The position numbers and the translations under genes are program-made. A stretch of DNA of 16,382 nucleotides from Acidobacteriota bacterium. Its GTDB lineage: Bacteria > Acidobacteriota > Terriglobia > Bryobacterales > Bryobacteraceae. The notes under the pieces were generated by a model. The model was not told where the DNA came from. It saw nothing but the letters and a program-made list of their open reading frames with translations, and ran no database searches. Position 1 is the stretch's first letter, and every line of letters starts with the position of its first letter. This document shows, one piece after another, positions 7,061 to 14,730 of the stretch. Location of the stretch: assembly GCA_016871135.1 (NCBI GenBank), contig VFZQ01000032.1:1-16382 (forward strand), in the 5' to 3' direction.

Positions 7061-8270
7061 TCTGGAACTCCAGTCCCTTCTTGAAGCGCGGGTCGCCGAT
7101 CGGGGCGAGGGGCGCCTTGCGGAGGCGCATCCAGAAGGCGAGCCCGACTGTGGACATTACCGCGGACAGCGTGGCCAGATCGACCCAGCTAAATGCGATC
7201 CCGGCTTTGTGAAAATTCGGCATCACCAACCAGTACACGTCGGTGTAGTGCATCGCAAGGATCCATAGCGTGGCGAAACGCAGCACATTCAACGTCCGCT
7301 TGCTGTTACGGGCAAGCAGCAGCAGGAATGTGAAGATGAAGTGTCCAAACAACAGGACGCCGCTCATCGCCTCCCAAGACCCGGTGCGGCGCATCTTGAA
7401 AAAGATCGTCTCTTCGGGCATGTTGGCGTACCAGATCAGCATGTACTGTGAGAAAGCGATGTAGGCCCAGAATACCGTCAGTGCAAACATCCACTTGCCG
7501 AGGTCGTGGTAGTGCTCGGTGGTAACCGAGTTCACCATGATGCCGTTGGCGCGGAAGCGCAGGAAGATGAAAGTGAGCAGGGCGAAGAAGCCCCAAGCGC
7601 CGCCAGCTAGGCAATAGACGCCAAACATGGTCGAATACCAGTGCGGATTGAGCGACATCACCCAATCGAAACTCGCCAGAGACCCCGACAGGAAGAACAA
7701 CAGCATTCCGGGCGCCGACCACTTTTCGTTGGCGAAGGTCGGTCCGAGCGCCTTGGTCGTGTCCTGCGATTTCGAGTTCGAGTACAGCTTCCAGGCCCAG
7801 AAGGACCAAATCAGGAAGTAGGCCACCGCGCGGATGTAGAACATCTTCGGATTGAGAAAATTGGTGTATACGCCCTTCTTCAACTCCATTACTTCCTTGG
7901 CGACGAATTCGGGATGCGACCATTCGTAGAGAGAGTGCAGCCCCAGGGCGACCGGGATGAAAAGCAGCCCGAGGACCGGCAGCGACATCATGATGTTCTC
8001 CATGATGCGTCGCACCGGAACACTCCAGGCCGAACCGGTCAGGTGCTGGATCATCGTAAACAATGTCGCGCCGATGGCGATCGAAAACGCGAAGAAAAAG
8101 GCGACCAGATAGGATTGGAAGAACTGATCGTGATTTTGTCCGTAGCCGGCCAATGCCGCGCCCCAACCGAGCAGGAACATGGCGCCGAGGACGTTTCGGC
8201 CCCGGTCCCAGATGGCGTCGGGGATGTAGTAGGAGTCGGTATTGACGGGATGGTGATGGGATTGACTCAT
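7053..8270 (-). CDS. actF: Alternative complex III integral membrane subunit ActF
   Basis: This 405-residue protein has about ten membrane helices and belongs to the NrfD/PsrC-like membrane subunits, like ActC. Recognisable ActF runs are FDWVMSLNPHWYSTMFGVY (near 202-220) and HYHDLGKWMFALTVFWAY (near 243-260). In characterised complexes ActF pairs with ActC in the membrane and is thought to take part in quinol handling or proton movement. I chose the ATG at 8270, 4 nt after the actE stop; an upstream in-frame start at 8360 would overlap actE by 86 nt and adds a sequence with no family likeness. The N-terminus has a His cluster (SHHHP). Confidence 0.93.
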   Translation of the reverse strand: MSQSHHHPVNTDSYYIPDAIWDRGRNVLGAMFLLGWGAALAGYGQNHDQFFQSYLVAFFFAFSIAIGATLFTMIQHLTGSAWSVPVRRIMENIMMSLPVLGLLFIPVALGLHSLYEWSHPEFVAKEVMELKKGVYTNFLNPKMFYIRAVAYFLIWSFWAWKLYSNSKSQDTTKALGPTFANEKWSAPGMLLFFLSGSLASFDWVMSLNPHWYSTMFGVYCLAGGAWGFFALLTFIFLRFRANGIMVNSVTTEHYHDLGKWMFALTVFWAYIAFSQYMLIWYANMPEETIFFKMRRTGSWEAMSGVLLFGHFIFTFLLLLARNSKRTLNVLRFATLWILAMHYTDVYWLVMPNFHKAGIAFSWVDLATLSAVMSTVGLAFWMRLRKAPLAPIGDPRFKKGLEFQNV

Positions 8271-8274
8271 GGTG

Positions 8275-8883
8275 TTAGCGAACCTCCCCGCGGAGGTTTT
8301 CCGGTACATCGTCGATGGTCGCGCCCTTGGCGCGTTGCAAGGCACGCAGGTAGGCAACAACGGCCCAGCGGTCGTAATTGGAGATCTGGTTCCGATAGCC
8401 CATCATGGTGCGGCGGCCATCGGAGGCGATCGAGTACAACTCGCCGTCGTTCTTTTGTTTGGTTTCCGGCTTGTGCAAGTCGGCCGGCTGGAACGCCGCA
8501 CCGGCACGTTTGCCGACAATGCCACCGCCCGAAGCAGTGCGGTCGTGACAAGGAGCGCAATATGTATTGAACTTCTTCTGGCCGTGGGCGAGTACCGCCT
8601 GGTTCAACTCTAGCGGATTCTTGCCGACGTATTGACCGCTCACGATTCCCAGGGAGTAGCCTTCGTCTTCGACATAGCCCTCGCGGGAAACGGTGCCTTC
8701 GACCGGTTTACGCGAAGCGCGGCGATCGCTAAAGAGCGGGCTCTCCTGCTGCGGCTTGTACTTTTCCTGGATCTTCATGTCCGGGAACACCCAAATCGGC
8801 GGCGTGTCTTTGCCCGCGCCTGGACCACATGAGACCAGCCCAGCCACGGCGGCAATCACGAGGAGTATGGATTGAATTCTCAT
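8275..8883 (-). CDS. actE: Alternative complex III monoheme cytochrome c lipoprotein ActE
   Basis: This 202-residue protein starts with a lipoprotein signal peptide whose lipobox is LVSC, giving a lipidated Cys19. One heme c site is present, CAPCH (109-113), with Met160 or Met161 (RRTMMGY) as the probable sixth ligand. It would therefore be a monoheme cytochrome held at the outer face of the cytoplasmic membrane. In alternative complex III it forms part of the exit route for electrons towards the oxidase. The gap to actD is 3 nt and to actF 4 nt. The family match is clear from both the domain and its position. Confidence 0.94.
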   Translation of the reverse strand: MRIQSILLVIAAVAGLVSCGPGAGKDTPPIWVFPDMKIQEKYKPQQESPLFSDRRASRKPVEGTVSREGYVEDEGYSLGIVSGQYVGKNPLELNQAVLAHGQKKFNTYCAPCHDRTASGGGIVGKRAGAAFQPADLHKPETKQKNDGELYSIASDGRRTMMGYRNQISNYDRWAVVAYLRALQRAKGATIDDVPENLRGEVR

Positions 8884-8886
8884 GCG

Positions 8887-9426
8887 TTATTCCTCGATCA
8901 ACTCCGTTTTCGCAGCGCCCTGTGCGAGCAGAAATTCCCGTGTCCCGGCCGCGTCGAACTGATGGTCGCCGGCTTCGATGACCAACACAAAGCGGTCGTC
9001 GGTGATACCCTCGGCGCCCGAGTAATTAAACAGCGGATGATGCAGCTTCGGCAAACCATTCAACGCGAACATGCCGAACACCGCGCCAAACGCGCTCAGC
9101 AGGACGGTGAGCTCGAATATGATCGGGATCGCAAATTCGAAGGCGAACATCGGCTTACCCGAGATCACTAGCGGATAGGCCACCGCTCCGGTCCACCATT
9201 GCAGCAGGATCGCGATGGTCAAGCCGACCGCGCCACAGCAGACGACGATGTAGCCGAGGATCGAAGGTTTGGCGCCCATCGCGTCGTCGATCCCGTGGAT
9301 CGGGAATGGCGTGTAGGCTTCCAGCTTCGTGTAGCCGGCCTTGCGCGCCGCGCGGATCGCGTCCATCAATTGATCTGGCGAATCGAAATCGCCGACCATT
9401 CCGTGAATCGTGGTTTTGTCAGCCAT
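8887..9426 (-). CDS. actD: Alternative complex III subunit ActD (DUF3341 family)
   Basis: This 179-residue protein fits the DUF3341 family. A soluble N-terminal part contains GMVGDFDSPDQLMDAIRAAR and YTPFPIHGIDDAMG, followed by two membrane helices at about 54-76 and 94-120 and a C-terminal part with LPKLHHPLFN and DRFVLVIEAGD. It has no cofactor-binding motif; the family is a structural subunit on the membrane arm of alternative complex III. Its ATG overlaps the last base of the actC stop (TAATG), which implies coupled translation. Length and position are standard for the act cluster. Confidence 0.94.
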   Translation of the reverse strand: MADKTTIHGMVGDFDSPDQLMDAIRAARKAGYTKLEAYTPFPIHGIDDAMGAKPSILGYIVVCCGAVGLTIAILLQWWTGAVAYPLVISGKPMFAFEFAIPIIFELTVLLSAFGAVFGMFALNGLPKLHHPLFNYSGAEGITDDRFVLVIEAGDHQFDAAGTREFLLAQGAAKTELIEE

Positions 9427-10868
9427 TAGTGCGCAGCCCCCACGGGTTCTTTCCCTTGCGAGGCCGCCACGGCCTCATCTAGATAGTGCTCTTCGTGTGC
9501 GTTGGCCGCCATCATACCCTTGACTTCGCCGATCGCGATGATTGGCAGGAATCGGGTGAAGAACACGAAGAGTGTCAGGAACAGGCCGAACGTACCGATG
9601 AATGTAAAGATATCGACGAAGGTCGGCCGGAAGTAGCCCCACGAACTCGGCAGGAAGTCGCGATGGAGACTGGTGGCGATAATCACAAATCGCTCAAACC
9701 ACATGCCGATGTTGACGATGATCGAGATCACGAACATGAACGGGATGTTGGTCCGCAGCTTCTTAAACCAGAAGAACTGCGGCGAGATCACGTTACAGGT
9801 GACCATCGACCAATAGGCCCACCAGTATGGGCCGGTGGCGCGGCTGACGAAGAAGACGTAGCTTTCATACGGGTTGCCGCTGTACCAAGCGATAAAGAAC
9901 TCGGTCGCGTACGCGTATCCGACGATGCAGCCGGTAGCGAGGATGACCTTGTTCATGTTCTCCAGGTGCGTCATCGTGACCAGATGTTCGACCTTGTAGA
10001 TCCATCGCGCGATGACCATTAGCGTTACGACCATCGCGAATCCCGAGAAGATCGCGCCGGCAACGAAGTAGGGCGGGAAGATCGTCGTGTGCCAACCGGG
10101 GAGGATCGATGTCGCGAAGTCGAACGAAACGATGGTGTGAACCGATAGCACCAGCGGCGTCGAAAGACCCGCCAGGATCATGTAGGCTTTTTCGTAGTTC
10201 TTCCAGTGCGTGGCTGATCCGCGCCACCCAAGCGAGGCGATCGCAAAGCTCAACTTGCGGGCCTTGGTCTTGGCGCGGTCGCGGAAGGTGGCCAGATCAG
10301 GCACCAAGCCAACGTACCAGAAAAGGGCCGAAACGGTTCCGTACGTCGAGACGGCGAACACGTCCCACAGCAGCGGGCTGCGGAAGTTCTGCCACATGTC
10401 GAGGAACTCATTCGGAATCGGGAAGAGCCAGTAGGCACGCCACGGGCGGCCGACGTGGATGCCAGGATAGATCGCGGCGCAGGCGACGGCGAACAGCGTC
10501 ATCGCTTCGGCGAAGCGGTTGATCGAAGTTCTCCACTTCTGCCGGAACAGGAACAAGATCGCCGAAATGAGAGTACCCGCGTGTCCGATACCGATCCAGA
10601 ACACGAAGTTGGTGATGTCCCAGCCCCAGCCGACCGGTGCGTTGTTGCCCCAAACGCCGACGCCGGTGACGATCAGGTACGCGATCATCAGGCCCATCAT
10701 GCCCGTGATCGACCCGGTGATGGCGAGCGCGATGTACCAGTTGCGGTGCGTCTTGACTTCCGAAATGATGCTGACCGCTTCGGTAACATCGTGGAAGTTC
10801 GGGTTGCCGTACGCCAGCGGCGCCGACAGTTTGTCTTTTAACTCTTGATCGTGAGTAAGCTGTGCCAT
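9426..10868 (-). CDS. actC: Alternative complex III quinol-binding membrane subunit ActC (NrfD/PsrC family)
   Basis: This 480-residue protein has about ten membrane helices and NrfD/PsrC family motifs: GIGHAGTLISA (93-103), YPGIHVGRPWRAYW (near 134-147), SVHTIVSFDFA (242-252), LPGWHTTIFPPYFVAGAIFSG beginning near 256, and MWFERFVIIATSLHRDFLP (399-417). In solved complexes the quinol site is formed at the interface of ActC and the Fe-S domain of ActB, so this is the probable site of quinol oxidation. The actB stop and actC start share one base (TAATG), so the two are translationally coupled. The C-terminus is Ala/Gly-rich and ends in His. Confidence 0.95.
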   Translation of the reverse strand: MAQLTHDQELKDKLSAPLAYGNPNFHDVTEAVSIISEVKTHRNWYIALAITGSITGMMGLMIAYLIVTGVGVWGNNAPVGWGWDITNFVFWIGIGHAGTLISAILFLFRQKWRTSINRFAEAMTLFAVACAAIYPGIHVGRPWRAYWLFPIPNEFLDMWQNFRSPLLWDVFAVSTYGTVSALFWYVGLVPDLATFRDRAKTKARKLSFAIASLGWRGSATHWKNYEKAYMILAGLSTPLVLSVHTIVSFDFATSILPGWHTTIFPPYFVAGAIFSGFAMVVTLMVIARWIYKVEHLVTMTHLENMNKVILATGCIVGYAYATEFFIAWYSGNPYESYVFFVSRATGPYWWAYWSMVTCNVISPQFFWFKKLRTNIPFMFVISIIVNIGMWFERFVIIATSLHRDFLPSSWGYFRPTFVDIFTFIGTFGLFLTLFVFFTRFLPIIAIGEVKGMMAANAHEEHYLDEAVAASQGKEPVGAAH

Positions 10869-13800
10869 TACGCCAACTCCGGATTGGGATTGCGCAGTTT
10901 CGCCAGATAGGTCGTGCGCGGCTTCACGTTCAGTTCGTGCAGCAAGGTGTAGTTGCGGTGATCCTTCTTCAGCTTTGCGACTTTCGAGTTGGGATCATTG
11001 ATATCGCCGAAGGTGATCGCGTCGGCGGGACAGGTTTGCTGACAGGCGGTCAGGATTTCGCCGACCTTGTAGGGCCCGGCTTCGCCCTTAGCGCGGCCCT
11101 CGGCCTTGGCCTTGATCTTGGCTTCCTGGATACGCTGCACGCAGTAGGTACATTTTTCCATGACGCCGCGCATGCGGACCGAGACGTCCGGGTTGTGGAC
11201 CATCTTGGTGATCTCCTCAAGATCCTTGTGGAAGTTGAGGTAGTTGAACCGCCGAACTTTGTAGGGACAGTTGTTGGCGCAGTACCGCGTGCCGACGCAG
11301 CGGTTGTAGGCCATGTCGTTGAGGCCCTCGGGGCTGTGAATGGTCGCCGCGACCGGACAAACCGATTCGCACGGTGCGTTTTCGCACTGCTGGCACGCCA
11401 TCGGCTGATAGACGACCTGCGGATCTTCTTCGGCGCCGGTGAAGTAGCGGTCGAGCCGGATCCAGTGCATATCGCGGCCCTTGGCCACCTGTTCTTTTCC
11501 GACGACCGGTACGTTGTTTTCGCTCTGGCAGGCGACCATACAGGCGTTGCAACCGATACAGGCGTTCAGATCGACCGCCATTCCCCATTGGCTGCCCTTT
11601 GAGTAGTCGAAGCCGTCGAACAGCGAGAACAGCTCGACGTGCTCTTCATCGTGGGTCGCGAAGTGTTGATTCTTGGCGTAGCCGGCTTCGGTGTTTTCCT
11701 TGACGATCGGCCGGCCTTCCTGGTTGTGATGTTCCTGCGTCGTGACCAGGTATTGAGTACCGTCGAGCTTCTTAACGGTTGCGCCGCTGGCAAAGCCCAT
11801 CGATCCGAGTCCTCGGACCGCGTACGCGTTGTAACCGATGCCCTTGCCCACGCGGCCAATGGCCGTGCGGCCGTAGCCGAGAGTCAACGAAACAGCGCCG
11901 TCGGCGTGGCCCGGCATAACCAGCACCGGAGCCTCAACCTTCCGGCCGTCGATTTCGATAGCGACCTTCTTGCCGTACATGCCGACGTTATCGACAACCT
12001 CGGCGACGCCCATCTCTTTAGCCGTTTTCGGGCTCATGAGCGCGACGTTGTCCCAAACGATTTTGGTCATCGGCTCGGGCGTTTCCTGCAACCACGCGTT
12101 GTTGGCGAACCGGCCGTCGAAGAGGTTGGCGCTTGGGAAGAACGAGACTTCCATGCCGCCCTTCGCTTTCGGATGAGCGTTGACCGCGGCTTCGACGCGA
12201 GTCTTGTCGCCGGTGGCTTTGGCCGCGGCGGCCGCATTGCCAGCGATCAGGCCGTCGTGCAGCGCCTTTTTCCAGGCGGCGTCAGCCAATTTCCACTGGC
12301 CCTTGACCAGGTCGTGACCGCTCTGCCACTTGCCGTTGACAAGCAGACCGACGACTTCGATCGCCGATTTCGTGCCAAACAGCGGCTCGATCAGCGGCTG
12401 AACAATCGAGGCGCTACCATCCAGGTGGGTAGCATCACCCCAGGCTTCGAGGAAGTGGGATTCCGGCAGGCTGCACTTGCAGGCTGCGGCGGTTTCGTTC
12501 GACTCAGCGCCGAGGTAAACCGAATTCGCGACCTTCTTCAGTGCATCTCCGAAGGCCAGGTCAGCGGGGGCATCGTAGACCGGATTGCCGCCGAGAATCA
12601 GGACAGACTTCGCAGCGCCGGAGTTCAGGTCCTTCACCAATTCGACCAGCGACGCCATGGATCGCCGATCTTCCTTGGTATAGGTCACCGTCTCACCCGC
12701 GTTACCGAGCGTCTGGTTGATGAGCGCAACAACCGCATGAACAGCGGCCGGCTGACGAGGACCGGCGAGAACGATCGCCTTGCCTTTGTTGGCGCTCAGA
12801 TCCTTGGCTAGGGCCTTGATGAACTTGTCTTGCTGGCCAAGCACCTTAAGTCCGGTAATCGCACCCAATTCCCGAGCCAGATCGAACACGAAGTTGGCGA
12901 CATCGCTCGGCTTCACGCGCAACCGGTGATCAGCGGTAGCGCCGGTGAGCGAGTAGTTGCTCTCGACCGCGTAGAGCCGGTTCATGCCAGCCGCTGGGGC
13001 ATGATCGCCCGCGGCGTGGCCATTCGCGCCGTGCTCTCCGGCAGCGGGCGTCGCCGCGGGGGCCGCTTCATGATGCGCCGGCGAACGTCGCGCCGAAAAA
13101 TCCTTGATCCAGCCAAGCGACCGGTTGTCGAGCTGCAGGAAGTCCGAATCGAGCGCGAGGACGACGTTGGCTTTCTTGAAATCGTAGTGAGGACGAAGCG
13201 AATCGTTAAAAGCGATCATCGATCCATCAAGGATCGTCTCGTCGGAAACTGGTTCGTACTCGACCCACTTGGCTGTTGGCGCCTTGGCGAGAAGCTGCGC
13301 GCGCAACCCGGCCAGAGTCGGCGAGTTGACGTATCCGCTCAAAACCCGGACACCCTCAAGCGATCCGGCTTGTGTCATCGCCTTGGCGACTTCGTCCCAG
13401 GCCCCCTTCTTGCCGCCCTCAACGACATCCTTTGCGCGATCGGGATCGTACAGGTTGAGAACCGAGGCCTGTGCCAACATGTTGGCTGCGCCGCGCGACG
13501 CCGGGTGGCCAGGATTGCCTTCGATCTTGACCGGCCGCCCTTCGAAGGACTCCACCAGCAGTCCCATCGCGCTTCCGGCCAATGGCATCGCCGTGGCGAA
13601 GTGCAGCGAATTGCCGTGCACGATTCCTTCAAACGACTTTGCGTGGGGAAGAATTTTTTCAACAGGCCGGCGGCACGAGGTCAGCCCGGCCAAGCCCATC
13701 GACGCCGCCATCAACTGCAGGAAGTTGCGGCGCGAGTTCGAGTTGATGATGTCGGTAGCGCCTTCGGGAAACTCCCGCGCCACCCATTGCTGAAACTTCG

Positions 13801-13876
13801 GCGTATTGGCAAGTTCGTTCAGGCTACGCCAGAACTTCGGCCCTGTTTGATTTCCGATTCCTTGTATCTGGATCAT
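10868..13876 (-). CDS. actB: Alternative complex III molybdopterin-oxidoreductase-like and Fe-S subunit ActB
   Basis: This 1002-residue protein fuses a molybdopterin-oxidoreductase-like domain (about 75-750) to an NrfC-like Fe-S domain (about 760-960). Family members lack the molybdenum cofactor and use only the Fe-S part. Cysteines are 773, 776, 779, 783; 828, 831, 836, 840; 860, 866, 870; and 909, 912, 945, 949. Thr863 sits where a cluster cysteine is expected, which fits three [4Fe-4S] and one [3Fe-4S]. A twin-arginine signal (SRRNFLQLMA, from 48) follows an unusual extension of about 47 residues, the extended-Tat form typical of this family. Residues 265-297 are an Ala/His-rich insert. 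I chose the ATG at 13876, which overlaps the actA stop (ATGA) with GGGGTG 7-8 nt upstream; a GTG at 13885 is less likely. Confidence 0.96.
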   Translation of the reverse strand: MIQIQGIGNQTGPKFWRSLNELANTPKFQQWVAREFPEGATDIINSNSRRNFLQLMAASMGLAGLTSCRRPVEKILPHAKSFEGIVHGNSLHFATAMPLAGSAMGLLVESFEGRPVKIEGNPGHPASRGAANMLAQASVLNLYDPDRAKDVVEGGKKGAWDEVAKAMTQAGSLEGVRVLSGYVNSPTLAGLRAQLLAKAPTAKWVEYEPVSDETILDGSMIAFNDSLRPHYDFKKANVVLALDSDFLQLDNRSLGWIKDFSARRSPAHHEAAPAATPAAGEHGANGHAAGDHAPAAGMNRLYAVESNYSLTGATADHRLRVKPSDVANFVFDLARELGAITGLKVLGQQDKFIKALAKDLSANKGKAIVLAGPRQPAAVHAVVALINQTLGNAGETVTYTKEDRRSMASLVELVKDLNSGAAKSVLILGGNPVYDAPADLAFGDALKKVANSVYLGAESNETAAACKCSLPESHFLEAWGDATHLDGSASIVQPLIEPLFGTKSAIEVVGLLVNGKWQSGHDLVKGQWKLADAAWKKALHDGLIAGNAAAAAKATGDKTRVEAAVNAHPKAKGGMEVSFFPSANLFDGRFANNAWLQETPEPMTKIVWDNVALMSPKTAKEMGVAEVVDNVGMYGKKVAIEIDGRKVEAPVLVMPGHADGAVSLTLGYGRTAIGRVGKGIGYNAYAVRGLGSMGFASGATVKKLDGTQYLVTTQEHHNQEGRPIVKENTEAGYAKNQHFATHDEEHVELFSLFDGFDYSKGSQWGMAVDLNACIGCNACMVACQSENNVPVVGKEQVAKGRDMHWIRLDRYFTGAEEDPQVVYQPMACQQCENAPCESVCPVAATIHSPEGLNDMAYNRCVGTRYCANNCPYKVRRFNYLNFHKDLEEITKMVHNPDVSVRMRGVMEKCTYCVQRIQEAKIKAKAEGRAKGEAGPYKVGEILTACQQTCPADAITFGDINDPNSKVAKLKKDHRNYTLLHELNVKPRTTYLAKLRNPNPELA

Positions 13877-14520
13877 CGATGGCACCCCGAACAGTTCACG
13901 GGAGGATTGATTTTCTTCTTCACGATGATCTCGCGTCCGATCTCAGCCGGGTCCCGCTCCGGCTTCCAATCAAGTTTTGTCACGAATTCGGCCGGACGGA
14001 TATGCGCGGCCGGATTACGGTGGCACTCCAGGCACCACGCCATCGTCAACGGCTGGACTTGCTTGACTTCGATCATCTGGTCGACTCGGCCGTGGCAGGT
14101 CACGCAGCTTACGCCCGAATTCACGTGGGCGCTGTGGTTGAAGAACGCATAGTCAGGCAATCGGTGGATCTTCACCCACGGTACCGGCTCGTTGGCTTCG
14201 TAGCTCTTTCGCAACGGCTCCAGCACCACCGACTGCGCCTTCACCTTGCTGTGGCAGTTCATGCAGGTCTGCGACGAGGGGATCGCCGCGTACGAACTCT
14301 TGTCCACCGTGTTGTGGCAATACATGCAGTCCATGCCGAGGTTGCCCGCGTGCAATTTGTGGCTGTACGCGATCGGCTGCGTGGGCTGATACCCGGGTTC
14401 AATCTTCTTTGGATGATGCAGCAGCAACATCCCTCCGGCGGTCACGCCGGCGCCGATGGCCACGGCTAGCCCTACGCCGCGAATCATCAGATCGATCTTT
14501 TTTGGAAATAACTGTGCCAT
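13873..14520 (-). CDS. actA: Alternative complex III pentaheme cytochrome c subunit ActA
   Basis: This 215-residue protein has an uncleaved N-terminal membrane helix (about 12-34) and five heme c motifs: CMYCH at 65, CMNCH at 86, CVTCH at 139, CLECH at 163 and CSGCH at 210. Extra histidines (for example His54, His57, His129 and His132) can act as distal ligands. It matches the class III-like multiheme cytochrome c family; ActA takes electrons from the ActB clusters and stores or forwards them towards the oxidase. It is the first gene of the operon. AGG lies a few bases before the ATG at 14520. The last heme motif lies two residues from the stop, where actB begins with a 4-nt overlap. Confidence 0.96.
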   Translation of the reverse strand: MAQLFPKKIDLMIRGVGLAVAIGAGVTAGGMLLLHHPKKIEPGYQPTQPIAYSHKLHAGNLGMDCMYCHNTVDKSSYAAIPSSQTCMNCHSKVKAQSVVLEPLRKSYEANEPVPWVKIHRLPDYAFFNHSAHVNSGVSCVTCHGRVDQMIEVKQVQPLTMAWCLECHRNPAAHIRPAEFVTKLDWKPERDPAEIGREIIVKKKINPPVNCSGCHR

Positions 14521-14547
14521 TGCCTACGACTGCGGCTCCTCTCCGGA

Positions 14548-14568
14548 CGCGCTGCTCGCTTGAGCGCG
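14548..14568. repeat. Inverted repeat in the act operon leader
   Basis: CGCGCT (14548-14553) and AGCGCG (14563-14568) form a perfect 6-bp inverted repeat around a 9-nt loop. An alternative GCTC/GAGC stem lies inside it. It would fall in the untranslated leader of the actA transcript, 28 nt or more before the start codon. There is no T-run, so it is not a terminator. Its function is unknown and chance is possible in such GC-rich DNA. Confidence 0.35.
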
Positions 14569-14622
14569 CGGCTGGCCTGTTTGGCGATTCATGTTAGGTT
14601 GAAGGTGGAATTGGACGGAATG

Positions 14623-14645
14623 CTGCCGACGTTCCCCTCCGGCAG
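14623..14645. repeat. Inverted repeat between the divergent genes
   Basis: CTGCCG (14623-14628) and CGGCAG (14640-14645) form a perfect 6-bp inverted repeat with an 11-nt spacer. It lies just downstream of the candidate act promoter on the minus strand. It could be a protein-binding site or an mRNA hairpin; neither is proved by sequence alone. Confidence 0.35.
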
Positions 14646-14657
14646 GTTTCTCCCTCT

Positions 14658-14686
14658 GTTCTAGCACAACGGGAGAAATTCCGCAA
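14658..14686 (-). promoter_or_regulatory. Candidate sigma70-type promoter for the act-cox operon
   Basis: Read on the minus strand, TTGCGG (14686-14681) and TAGAAC (14663-14658) are 17 nt apart. They match the consensus at three of six and four of six positions. Transcription would begin near 14650 and leave a leader of about 130 nt before actA. It is the best-spaced pair I found in this 210-nt gap, but the match is only moderate. Confidence 0.3.
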
Positions 14687-14699
14687 CGGAGAGAAAATT
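14667..14699. repeat. Two imperfect direct repeats upstream of the histidine kinase, overlapping the candidate act promoter
   Basis: CAACGGGAGAAATT (14667-14680) recurs as CAACGGAGAGAAAATT (14684-14699), offset by 17 nt. The pair overlaps the -35 and spacer of the candidate act promoter and lies 32-64 nt before the kinase start. Tandem sites are a common arrangement for transcription factor binding, so this may be an operator serving both directions. Confidence 0.45.
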
Positions 14700-14718
14700 T
14701 CTTGTCTGACAGGAATTG

Positions 14719-14727
14719 AAGGAAGGA
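14719..14727 (+). promoter_or_regulatory. Ribosome binding site deciding the histidine kinase start
   Basis: AAGGA (14719-14723) sits 7 nt before the ATG at 14731 and a second AAGGA (14723-14727) sits 3 nt before it. This favours the ATG over the in-frame TTG at 14716, which lies upstream of the site. Confidence 0.7.
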
Positions 14728-14730
14728 AGA

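Noticed and set aside
8271..8360. N-terminal extension of ActF from an upstream start at 8360
   Set aside because: It would overlap actE by 86 nt and adds residues unlike the family; the ATG at 8270 lies 4 nt after the actE stop, as elsewhere in the operon.
11639..14152. Long plus-strand open frames opposite actB and actA
   Set aside because: These are antisense shadows in high-GC DNA; the minus strand has complete, motif-bearing ActB and ActA with coupled starts.
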